A stretch of DNA of 64,000 nt from Diploscapter coronatus (lineage: Eukaryota; Nematoda; Chromadorea; Rhabditida; Rhabditidae): contig OZ038423.1 of the NCBI GenBank assembly GCA_964036155.1, positions 78,817,249 to 78,881,248 on the forward strand, in the 5' to 3' direction. Shown piece by piece: positions 23,474-36,600 of this stretch (position 1 is its first letter; every line of letters starts with the position of its first letter). A program made the position numbers and the translations under genes. The notes beneath the pieces were generated by a model. It saw only the letters and a program-made list of their open reading frames with translations. It was not told the DNA's origin and did not search any database.

Positions 23474-24661
23474 AAAATTTCGAATATCCATCGATTGTCT
23501 TCAAGCCGTTCGACTTTTCCTTTCTACGGGCAAAAATGCAATTCATCTCATTTCGTTTTTTTCAATTTTATTATATTTTTAGCTTACTGTAAAGGTTATC
23601 CTCACTATTTTCTTAAACTAACTCATCAAAAAATCACGTTTACAGTAAGCCGTTTTTTATTTATTATTTTTTTACATTTGATTTGACTTGGAATAACAAT
23701 AAACAATTGAAAGAGGCCGTATTTCCAAATTGGCTGTCTGACAGAAGCGTCTTGAAGCGCGCATTGTTTATTTTCGGCTATGGGTCCGTTTTATTCCCCC
23801 TCGACTCCCTTTCCAGTGCCTCGTTTCAGCTCTTTCAGCTCTCTGCAGAGGCCTCCCTAGCCAATCGATTCTTTTCTTTTCTCTCCTCCCTTTTTCTCTG
23901 TGTCACCCTCCACACTCCCTCCCTTCCTCCGTCCTATTCCTATTCCCAGTCCAAGGCCTCGTTTACTCTCACAGCCCCCTTCTTTCCCATACTGACTCAC
24001 AAACATTCAAGCATTTTACTTTTATTTGTTAGTTATTATTTTCAGTTTCATATCATTTTTAAATTCACCCAGTTACATTAAATATTATTCACTAACTTGT
24101 ATATAATTCGTATTTTTATAACAATTTTCGATCCAAACTCCCATTCCGCGGCCTTTACTCGGCACAACCCATATCTCTTCTCCTCTCCTCCCATCCCGAA
24201 CTCTAACTCTTCCCTCTTTCCGACTATCATTCCAATCCTACTCGGCTGAGTCACATCCTAACACCCCTTTACTCCTACTTCATTCGTTCGATTCGATTAT
24301 CGGTTTATTATTTCTCGTGCCATATCAATATCATCCACTTTACTCTTTGCATATTCATTTTTACATTACTTTATTCAGAGCACTTTTAATATTCTTTTTC
24401 TCTAAAAATCGATAAAAATTCAAAAGTGCGCATTTTCCAATTTCCATTTTTGATTTCGGCATTCCATTCTCATATCGATATCAATTTATCATCTATTCAC
24501 TTCGAATTCATTTTGCATATTCATACTCACATCACTATATTCGAACCGTTTTCTTTTTATAACTCACCATTTGAGTTTGTAAATATCGTTATTTTTCCTA
24601 AAAAATCAATATGTTTTAGTTTTGATCTCTACATTCCATTCTCTATCGATCGTTCTGAACA
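23474..24661 (+). promoter_or_regulatory. Spacer and probable alpha-spectrin promoter region
   Basis: No gene. From about 23800 to 24650 the plus strand is strongly pyrimidine-rich with CTCC and TTTC tracts, as often seen upstream of nematode housekeeping genes. No clear TATA box, and no acceptor directly upstream of the spectrin ATG. Confidence 0.4.
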
Positions 24662-27600
24662 ATGGCCGAGAATGGTGGTGGTCCGCCCGAGCCCGTCATG
24701 GAGGTGCCCCCTCCACAACAGATCCGCGTGCTCGAGACCGCTGACGATATTCAGGTCGGTTTTTGGTTGTATTTTTATATTGTCATTTGCCATTTCACTA
24801 CATATACACGATGCTATTCTAAATGCTTTCTTCTTATCACTAGTTCACTTTTGGCAGTAAACAATTCCTGACTTCCGTGCCAAATGTGCAACGCCCTGTT
24901 CATAAAAAATCTAAAATCATTGAAATTAAAATAGCTTTTTATCGATGGAAAAAATACCTAAAATGGCATTTCTCATTTTCCGCCCGTGACATCAGTCCTA
25001 ATCAGTTCTAATGCAAACACATTCGATTTGTGGATGGGAATGATTCAATAAGGAACGTTTTAGAATCGTCGTCAAGAAGTGCTTGGTCATTACGGTCAAT
25101 TCAGGGAGTACGCCAGACAGAAGAGAGACCGGCTTGAGGAAGGAAGACAATTGCAGTACTTCAGGAGGTTATTTTTATTAGTCATTAAAAGTTCAAATGA
25201 TATTTTAACAGTTAATCAGTTTTTTTTTGTAAATTTAAATAGTGATAAGACAAATATTCAATTTGAAGTACAGCTATTTGAGTTCTTACATTAGTATCTT
25301 CTGAATCATAGAAGGATTAGAACTTCAAATTGAAATTTCCGAAAAAATAATAAAATTGATCTTTCACACCTTTCATTCGTAATGTGCGGAAACTAGATAG
25401 TCTAATTAGGTCAAACGAAGATCAACTTAAAATGGAATAAAGAGATTACGGTATTTTAATTTTCAGAGATGCTGACGAACTTCAAATTTGGATTGAAGAG
25501 AAGCTGCAGACCGCTTTGGAGGAGAACTTCAAGGATCCAACTAATCTACAGGTTGGATTTTTCAAGTCTAAATAATTTATGATATTTCTGAATTGTTTAT
25601 AAATTTTTTCATACAAATTTGATAATTTGACCTATTTACTTTTCAGTACTCATTTACTTTGAATTGTGATATCGAAAATTTTATTGAAACTCTTGATTAT
25701 CCGTCCATTCGTACAATTGCCTAAATCCTGTCGATGTCATATCTCCTCGCGCATATTCTTCATATTCACCACATTCCATTCCGCACAGGTCAATGTCAAT
25801 TATTCTGCATTATGCGCGCATTCGCATTCCTTTTTCAATCGATATCGAATATGTTTCCGAGTCTCCTTTCTTATCTTTATCTCCATCTTTTCTCTTTTTT
25901 GTCTTCACTTCTCTATTTGTATTTGTTGACATCTCGCCTCTCTTCTCTTTGTAGCGTTTCATCAACGTTGTGCACGCGCACAGCCAGGTTCTGCACTTCT
26001 GTAACTTATATCAACAATAGGGGTCTATGGAGTTCACTTTAGAGTTGTTATAAACGAAACAAGATAAAAACGATATAGCGTTTGAAGCTAACTTAGTTTT
26101 TCATACTAGTTTCAGTTGCTCTTCATATATCCCTCATATCATCTAAGTTTTCTGCTCTAAAAATCCAGCCAATTATCGCGTTCCTTCTATGAATTATTGA
26201 ATAGGGCTCCAATGTCCAAAAAGGGAAATGTGCGGATCGATAAAAAGGGGAGGGGGAAGAAAAGAAAAGAGAGGACCCATCTGTCTCTGGAGAATTGCAT
26301 TGCTTTCATTCTATAGAAGGGTATTCGGCTATACAAAATCCGAAGAAAGTAGAAATAAGTAGAGAAGAAGTCTTCAAAGAACAACATATAAGATTTTCCG
26401 AAATTAGATTATCTCATACTTCAATGCTATTTCCATAACCTATAGCCAGAAATAATATAATTCAAAGAAAAGAAATGTGCTAATTATTGAAACCAAGCAA
26501 AGAGTAAAATTAAAATTTAGGCGAAGATCCAAAAGCATGAGGCTTTCGAGGCAGAAGTGCAGGCTCATTCGAAAACGATTACGACGCTCGACAAAACTGG
26601 CAATGCCATGATTCAGCATGGGCACTTTGCCAGTGACTTCATCAAGGTCAGTTAAGACATTGGGATCTGAGACTATCAGAGAGTCTAATTATAAAAAATG
26701 TGAAGATCAAACTTGTACCTAAGTTTCAAATTCTAAGGAAATGAAAATCGAGTTTTGCCCTATCTTTCTGATATAAAAGGTTTTTTTAGAAACGCCTCGA
26801 GGAACTGCACGCTCTGTGGGACAGGCTGTTCTTCAAGCTCAAAGACAAGGGTATCAAACTGCAACAGGCACTCAAGTTGCTCCAGTTCCTCAGACAGTGT
26901 GACGACATGCTCTATTGGATTAGGGATAAGGTAATAAATTTATAAACATCACCATTTTTCTCTCTAAACCTTCTTTTCCGAAAGGTCACATCTTCCACAG
27001 CCAGGAAAGTTTTTTTATTAATATTTTATGGATTTAAAAATTCAGAAATAGAAATTTCGCCTTTCTTGGTGCAATAAAACTTGATGAATCCAAAAAATCA
27101 TGAAAAATAGCATATTTTGATAAATGTCCATTTCAGGAAACCTACGTAACAGCTGAGGACATGGGAATGGATCTGGAGCACGTCGAAATTCTCCAGAGGA
27201 AATTCGAGGATTTCCTGAAAGAGCTCGGCAATCAGCACTATCGAATCAACGAGATCAACCAGGCCGCTGACAGATTGGTCGACGAGGGACATACCGAGCA
27301 TGAGACTATTTATAAGGTAAGAAATTAGATTTTCTTCGACAAATTTCAACGACTTTTTTCTTTTGCTAAAAATGAGTGAATTTAATGGGAGTAAGTCTAA
27401 GAGAGGGACGGAGTAGCTCATTTTAAAATTCGAAACTTTATCTTTTTCACCATTTAAATATACGACTTTTACACGAAGTTAAACATATTCAATTTCTGCA
27501 AAAAAGATCTATTTTCCCAATAATAGCTGATCTTCACAAAAATATTTCCAGAAGCGAGATGAGGTGAACGATGCCTGGCACAAGCTCAACACGCTGGCTG

Positions 27601-30600
27601 CGAACAGGAAGGAAGGCCTCTATGGGGCACATCAGGTGCAGAGATTCAACAGAGACGCAGAGGAGACGCTGTCGTGGATTGCGGAAAAGGTTCGTTGGAG
27701 ATTCAAAAATTCACTATAAATATCCAAATTCAGGATTCTGCCCTGTCGAGCGATGACTATGGAAGAGATCTGAACAACGTTCAAGCCCTTCAGAGAAAAC
27801 ACGAAGGCACTGAAAGAGACCTGGCAGCTCTCGAAGGCAAAATGCAACAACTCGAAAAGGAAACAGCTCGATTGACCGACACCCACCCGGACAGAGCCGA
27901 TGCGATCAAAGCGAAGTACAATTACACGAAAGCCGCATGGGATGCGCTCAAGAAGAAGGCTGACGATAGGTTCGAAAATATTCATAGAAATTAGCGTAAA
28001 ATACTGCGCCCTCCTCACAAACTCTCATATTTTAGACTGGAATATACTGTAAATTAGGAACAATTTTAGGATACGATAAAAATTCATTGCTTTTCAGAAA
28101 ACGCGCCCTCGACATCTCCTACCAGTTGCACAGATTCCTAGCTGATCATCGTGATTTGACCGCTTGGATCGGCGACATGAAGGCCGTGATTGCCGCTGAT
28201 GAATTGGCCAAGGATGTGGCTGGAGCTGAGGCCTTGTTGGAGAGTCATCAGGAGCATAAATGTGAGCGAATAGTTCCATTACTAATTTACTGATCACTCC
28301 ATAAAGGATGAAGATCAAGAAATGTATTTCTGAAAATAGTCCAATGATAATCCGAATATGTTCAGCCGAAATCGATGCCCGCGAAGACGCGTTCAACCAG
28401 ACCGCGGATGCAGGAGAGAAACTGCTCGATATGGGCATTGCCGAGAGCGACGAAGTCAGACAGAAACTCGAACAATTGGCCAGGTATTGTATCTATAGCC
28501 ATTTAATTTCAAATTTAAACGCGAAGTTTAAGCCTGAATTGCAAAACTAACGAATATTTAAACCTAATTTGCACAACCATAAAAATTGAACTTTTTTTTT
28601 CAGAGAAAAGGCTGCTCTGATGGCTCTGTGGGAGGAGAGACGCATTCTCTACGAGCAGTGCATGGATCTGCAGCTCTTCTATCGAGACACTGAGCAGGTA
28701 AGGAACTTCTTAATTTGAGGAGAAATCAGTCTTATATTGAACATTAAGAAATTTAACGAGGATGAACATTCTTGGTGAAAAATTTCAATTTCAATCGAAG
28801 ATCATCATATTTCACAAATTCTGAACCCCTAAAAATTGAACTTTCAGGCCGAGACCTGGATGAACAAGCAGGAAGCGTTCCTCGCCAACACGGATCTGGG
28901 AGACTCGCTCGATGCAGTTGAGCATCTAATCAAGAAGCATGAAGACTTCGAGAAATCCCTATTGGCCCAGGAGGAGAAGATCAGTGCTTTGGACGAATTC
29001 GCCACCAAGCTGATCCAGGTGAAAATTTATCATTTTATAACATGTTTTTTAAATCGATAAAAATTATTATATCACGGCTACTATTCAAAAAATCTAAAAT
29101 TTCTGATAGAATTTTCTAGTTTTCCAGAAAAAAATTATTATTTTACTCGACTTTTTAAAATCTAAACTTTCTGATAAAATAGAATATTTGATTTGCAGGG
29201 CCAACATTATGCAGCGAATGATGTGGCCCGTCGGCGACAGAGTCTTCTGGACAGAAGACGAAGGCTGATGGACAAGGCCGCACAGCGAGCCAAGGCTCTG
29301 CAGGACAGCTACAAGACGCAGACCTTCGACAGGGACGTCGACGAGATGATCTCTTGGATCACCGAGAAGCTCAAAACCGCCAAGGTATGCATTTTTTTAT
29401 CAGACTTTCTTACGTCATCTTTCCAACTTTTTGAGCTTAGCAGTTGACGTTGCTATCGAATAATGTGTTTTTTAGTGTAATGAAGTTGATCTTCACTTTC
29501 ACATTCAATTTTATTATGAAGATGGAAATGAATTCAAAATGCTATCGGATAGTTTTCTATGATCTGAAGCCGCGATCTTCAACATTTATTTTCAAATTCA
29601 GCTAAACTAGCTGAAAGTTTTAAGAAAAGTTGAAATTGAAATATCTCATGATAAAATGATGATGATGATATAATTTTCAGGATGACTCCTACCTCGACCC
29701 GACCAACATCCGTGGAAAGTTGCAGAAGCACGCCAACTTCGAGCAAGAGCTGAAGGCCAACAGAAACCGACTCGACGAGATCAACAGAACTGGGGAGGAA
29801 ATCGTCAGATCTGGACATATGGCTGCTGATCACGTGCGAGGCAGGCTTCACGAAGTCGACAGTCTGTGGAATGAATTGGTCGATGCAACCAACAGAAAGG
29901 GCGCCAAGTTGAGAGAAGCTGGAGACGAGCAGCAATTCAATCGCAACATCGAAGACGTTGAGCTCTGGCTGAGCGAATTGGAAGGCCAAGTGGCAACTGA
30001 GGACTACGGAAAAGACCTCGTCTCAGTCCAGAACCTGCAGAAGAAAATGACCCTGCTTGAGAGCGACTATCACGCTCATGGAGATAGGATCGATGGAATC
30101 AAGAATCTGGCGAGGAAATTCAACGAGGAAGAACACTTCAATGCTCCTGTTATCGTCAGAAAGCAGGAGGCCTTGCTCAGTCGATATGATGTAAGACTTT
30201 TATGGTTTTTGAAGAAATTTCATTTTTTTCAGAACCTCCGTGAACCTCTCGAAAAGAGAAAGCACAAGCTGGGCGAATCTCTGCAGGGAAATCAACTCTT
30301 CAGAGACATCGAGGATGAACTCGCCTGGATTCGCGAGAAGGAACAGGCTAGTTAGAAAATGAGATTTAATTCAACCCGAAGAAAATTACAATAAGTATCG
30401 ATTTTGCAAAAAAAATCTATTCTTAAAAATGATTTGAAAAACTTTCTAAAATAAATAGGAAAATTTTTCAGATCGCCGCCTCAACCAACCGTGGCAGAGA
30501 CCTGATTGGCGTGCAGAATTTGATCAAGAAACAGCAGGCTCTGATCGCAGAGATCAACAACCACGAAGGCCAAATTGAGGCTGTCAGCAGAGCTGCTGAA

Positions 30601-33600
30601 GATATGATTCAACAGGTTTGAAAAGTTGTAATTTGATTAATTTATAACTCAAAAAAGATCAATATTTTCTCTGAAAATGCTCACATTTTAGCGATAAAAT
30701 CTAGAAAATAGTAAATTTTTGTGAGAAAAAATCGATTTAAAAAAAATTTTTCAGGGTCACTTCCTCGCGCCCGAAATCAGAGACAAACTCGCTCAACTCC
30801 GTGATAACTGGAGAATTCTGAAGACGAAAGCCGAAAAACGCCGTCTTGATTTGGATGATTCGCTGCAGGTAAAGAGTTTGAAAGTCGGAATATGACATGG
30901 CGCGATAGCCGAGTGGTAGTGCGATGAGGATTGTGAACCTGTGCAAAAATATGGGGGGCATGGAATTTGTACTGATGATGTCTGACTTCTTGTCAGTTCT
31001 GCTACTGAGTAGTGTTGACGACAACATACCACTTGCTGAAGTACAAATTTTCTAATTTAGAAAATTTAGACTTTCAAGAAGAAATAGGGAAATTTTCGCA
31101 AAGTTCGATTATAACTTCTCTAAAATTTCTGGAAGATTGTAGAATGTGAAAAGAATACGAAACCTCGAATGAAGAGAAAAAGAATTCGAAAAATGAACTT
31201 ATGGAAAAAATTATGAGATTTGCAAAATTCCGATTTTCAGGCCCACAAATATCTGTCCGACGCGAACGAAGCCGAATCTTGGATGGCCGAAAAAGAGCCC
31301 ATTATCGGGTCGACTGACTATGGAAAGGATGAGGATTCTGCTGAGGTCTATTGATCTTTTTAGAAATTAAACAAGAAAAAATCAACATTTTAGTCTCTGC
31401 TCAAAAAGCATCGTGCCATGCAGTCCGATTTGGAAGCCTTCAAGAACACGATCGACGATCTGAGAAAACAGGCCTCGCAATGCAAGTATCAGGAGCAGCC
31501 TGTCGGAGTTTATGGTAAGTTTCTGGAAAACAAAAAAAAACATTTCAAATCTTAAAAATAAATAAATAAAAATGATTTTTAGGAAGAGACTGCGTCCTCG
31601 CTCTGTACGACTATCAAGAGAAGTCGCCAAGAGAAGTGTCGATGAAGAAGGGAGACGTTTTGACTCTGCTCAATGCTTCGAATAAGGACTGGTGGAAGGT
31701 AAGCATAGAGGGAGATTTTGTGAAAAACAAGATAAAAACTGAAAATAATCATTTTAAAAAACCGAATATATTTTGGAAGTTATAATTTTTGAAAAGAAGT
31801 TGTTTTCAGGTGGAAGTGAACGACAGACAAGGCTTCGTGCCCGCAGCATATGTGAAGAGAATTGAGCCAGGCCAGGCCCACGCTCACAGCGCGCAGCAGG
31901 TCAACTCAATCGGGGGCAAGCAGAACGAAATCGAGGACAAATACCAGAGACTCATCATGCTGGGAGAAACGAGAAAGAGGTCAAGATTAAAATATTCTTA
32001 ATTTTTACAACATGAAGAACAAATTTTAATGTTTCTATTTTTTCTTTTCTTTCAATTTTGATGGTAATTATATCATTTTGCATTTCAAATAATTAACTTA
32101 AAAATATTTTCTTTGTTTCAGAAAACTGGAAGAAGCCTGCAAAGGGTATCAACTCCTCCGAGAGGCTAACGACCTGGCTGAATGGATCAGGAGCAGGGTT
32201 GGTTTTGTTATTATTTTTTTCAAAAGATTCATTCTCCCCTCAATTCTATAATTTTAAACGAGATTATAATATTCAGACGAATATGGCAGAAGTAAGTATT
32301 ATTAGAAGAAAACTCACGGTCTACATATAGTATAATATCGGGGGTAGATTTGAAATTCATTCGTTTTTTATCACAGCTCTTTTAATTTCACTCGAGTCGA
32401 CCCCTGATAAAACATAGTCATGCAGAAATGAATATATAGTGATGTGACAAAAATGTGCAAAATATGATGATGATGAAATGAGAAAATGTCGCTGCAATGT
32501 TCTAGTTCTGGCTAATTTGGAATATTTTTTACATCGAACATGAGAAATGGCATAGAATTTCAATTTTCCATGCTATTTTTCATGGCTAATGCTAAAATGT
32601 CCAAATAGCCCTAGTTCTCGTATTCTAACACCGGCCTTTCGTATCGTGAATTCGTAAACTTACAACTTATTGAAATGATCATGAAATTGTGAATAAAGCA
32701 GTCGCATGTACTGCAAGTTGAAGACTAAAAAGGCTGTTCATGTACTATATGCTCCATCGCTAACTGTTATTGAGAATTTAGCAATGGAGCATATTTTACA
32801 TGAATAGGCTATTTGTTGGTCTTTGCTAGATTTGGAATTGAAATGATTGAATAATTTTAGGAAGCCGTCGCTGCACAGCAAGAAATCGGAAATGACCTCG
32901 AGCAGGTTGAAGTCCTCCAGAAGAAATTCGACGATTTCAAGGAGGATCTCAAGGCTAATGAAATTAGACTCAAGGAGATGAACAATATCGGTAAAAATTA
33001 AGAAAATCCTTATTGAAAGTTTTTGAGTTGTGCGAAGTTACCAAGTAAAACAAAAAATGATAGTCTCAGATAATTTTATCAATTCAATTTTATAGAACTT
33101 TTCCAGAAAAGTTGAAAGATGACCTTCTATATATTCTTTTAAAGAAATAGAATTCATGTTTTAGCGACTGCTCTGACTTCCGTCGGTCAAACCGAAACTG
33201 CCGTCCGAATTCGTCAACAGATTGAGGACCTCAATCAGAGATGGCGTACTTTGGAAGAGCAGACCGAGCAGAGAGAGCAGCAGCTCGACAGTGCGCATGA
33301 AGTGCAGAGATTCCACAGGGACGTCGATGAGACCAGGGATTGGATTCAGGAGAAGGTAAGTGTGGATGGAAAATTGTTGAAAAATCTTTAATGACATTTT
33401 TTGTTAAGTTATCGAATTTTATAGAATTTCTAAAAAAAAATATGATTTTTCATTTTGAATGTAAATAAATTAAAATTTTTCAAAATCTACAAAATTGATA
33501 AATTTTTCAGGACGACGCCCTCGACTCCGATGACTTCGGTCGTGATCTTCGTTCTGTCCAAGCTCTGCAAAGAAAGCATGAGGGAGTGGAACGCGACCTG

Positions 33601-36600
33601 GCTGCTCTTGGAGACAAAATCAAGAGTCTGGACGAGAAGGCCAACAAACTCAAGCAGTCGCATCCTGAGGCTGCTGAGCAGATCTATGATCTTCAGGTAG
33701 AGACGAATTAATACAAATATGGCAAAATTAATGAATTCTTGGTCCAATGTCAATAGTTAGTGTTTCTTAATTTTTCTAGTCACAGGTCTAATTTCAGAGG
33801 GAACTCAATGATCAATGGAATCGCCTCACTGCCAAAGCCAACAACAGAAAGGAGAAACTGCTCGACTCGTACGACTATCAGAGATACCTGGCCGATTACC
33901 GCGACCTGATGCAATGGATCGCCGGAATGAAGCAGCTGGTAGGCAATTTTTACAAATCTTTATAAATTCTGTCAATTTGGGGACGATTTTAAACTCCAAA
34001 CTTCTATGCATTAATCATACATATTAATTTTCAGGTCTCTAGCCAGGAACTTGCGAACGATGTGACCGGTGCAGAGGCGCTGCTCGAACGACACCAGGTA
34101 TAATCATAAAGCGAATCTAGAGTTAAAATTCGATTTGATTTTAGGAATACCGCACGGAGATCAACGCGAGAGGTCCTACGTTCCAGGCATTCAAGCAATT
34201 CGCCCAACAACTGCTCAACAACAAGCACTATGCCAGTGACGATATTGCCAAGAAGCAGGATGATGTTGATAGGGCCAGAAAGGAGTTGGAGGACGCCTGG
34301 ATCACCAGAAGAGGCATTCTCGACCAGTGCTTGGCGCTGCAGCTCTTCTACAGGGACTGCGAACAGGTCATTTTAAATTTTACGCTATGAAGCACAAATA
34401 GAACTCCGGAATTTCCATGTTATGATTATTTTTAAAACTGGACTTCATAAAATAGTAGTCTTAAAAATGCAGTTTTATGATTTCCTTAAAGTAATTCAGG
34501 CGGATATAATTTTCTTTTATAAAATCTCCAAAATTTCAGGCAGACAACTGGATGAGCGCTAGAGAGGCATTCCTCGCTCAGGAAGACCCGACTGGCGACA
34601 ACGTGGAGTCACTCATCAAGAAACACGAAGACTTCGACAAAGCGATCAACAATCAGCAAGAGAAAATGGCCGCTCTCCAGCAATTCGCCAAGCAGCTCAT
34701 CAACAGCGACCACTACGACAAGGACGCCGTCGCCAGGAAGAGAGACCAGATTCTGGACAGATGGGAACGACTAAAGGCCGCCCTGATCGAGAAGAGAAGC
34801 AAGTTGGGAGAGAGCCAGACGCTCCAGCAGTTCTCCAGAGATGCCGATGAAATCGAGACCTGGCTTGCCGAGAAGTTCCAAATTGCTTCCGAAGAGAACT
34901 ACCGTGACCCTACCAACATCCAGCAGAAGCACCAGAAGCAGCAGGCCTTCGAGGCAGAGCTCGCCGCGAATGCGGACCGAATCCAGACACTGATCAGCGC
35001 CGGACAGAAACTCATCAACGAGTCCAAGTGCCAGGGAGGAGAAGATGCAGTCAGGGCCAGACTCGATGCGCTCAACGATCAGTGGGAGTTGCTTGTCAAG
35101 ACCACCGCTGATAAAACGATCAAGCTGAAAGAGGCCAACAAACAGAAGAGTTTCATGGCTGCCGTGAAGGATCTCGAATTCTGGCTGGGAGAAGTCGAAA
35201 TTCTGCTCGCTTCGGACGACTATGGAAAGGACTTGGCCTCCGTGGAGAATCTCCTGAAGAAGCAACAGTTGATCGAGGCAGACATCGCCGCTCATCAGGA
35301 CAGAATCAACGAAATGAAGCAACAGGCCGACTCTCTGCTGGAGAGCGATCAGTTCCAGGGACAGCGAATTGCCGAGAGAAGCAAGGCGATCTCCGACAGA
35401 TACGACCGCGTGAAGCATATGGCCGAGAACCGCCGAGACAAGCTGAACAAGGCTCTGAATGTGCACCAGTTCTTCCGCGACATCGACGACGAGGAGTCCT
35501 GGATCAAGGAGAAGAAACTCCTCGTCTCTTCCGACGACTATGGAAGAGATCTGCCTGGAGTCAAGAATCTTCGTCGCAAGCATCGTCGTATTGACACCGA
35601 ACTCGCCAGCCACGAACCAGCTGTCACTCTCGTCAAGCAGAAGGGAGCTGAATTGCTGAGATCCGCCAAGGCTGCTGGAATTCCCGAGGAGCACATCAAG
35701 AAGAGAATGGACGATCTCGAGAACAGCTGGGGACAGATCAGGGACCTGACTGGCGACAGACATCAGAGACTCAACGAGTCCGAGGCGTTCCAGGAGTTCC
35801 TGGGAGACGTCGAGGAAGAAGAGGCCTGGATGAACGAGAAACAGCAAATTCTCAGCTCTGAGAATTTCGGTGACAACATGGCCGGAGTGCAGGGACTGCT
35901 GAAGAAGCACGACACGTTTGAAGTCGACTTGGAGCTGCACAAGCAGAAGGTGGCCGACATCTGCAACAGAGGGGACAAGCTGATCGCTGACGGAAATCAC
36001 CACGATGCACACATCAAGGCGAGATGCGAGCAGCTGCGCAACAGACTCAGAGACATCGAAGATTTGGCCAGGAGACGCCTGCAAAGACTCAGAGACAACT
36101 CCGCCTACCTGCAGTTTATCTGGAAATGCGATGTTGTGGAGAGTTGGATCGCGGAGAAGGAGCAGCAGGTCAGATCGGACGATTATGGCAAAGACTTGTC
36201 GACTGTGCAAATTCTGCTGACGAAACAGGAAGCCTTCGATTCTGGACTCAATGCATTCGAACACGAGGGAATCCAGAGAATCACGGAGCTGAAGAGTCAA
36301 CTGATCAACGCTCGACACCAACAGACACCGGCGATCGAGAAGCGATACGCAAATGTGGTGCAGAGGTGGCAGAATCTGCTGCAGAGCTCGGACGCCAGAA
36401 GGAACAAACTCCTCAAGATGCAGCAGCAGTACAAGCAGATCGAGGAACTCTATCTTGGATTCGCCAAGAAAGCTTCCACTTTCAATTCGTGGTTTGAGAA
36501 TGCCGAAGAGGATCTGACTGATCCAGTTAGATGCAATTCCCTCGAGGAAATCAAGGCTCTGCGAGAGGCGCATGGAGAATTCCAGAAGTCGCTGACCATC

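Noticed and set aside
27632..28018. 128-residue minus-strand frame
   Set aside because: Antisense shadow of a spectrin exon.
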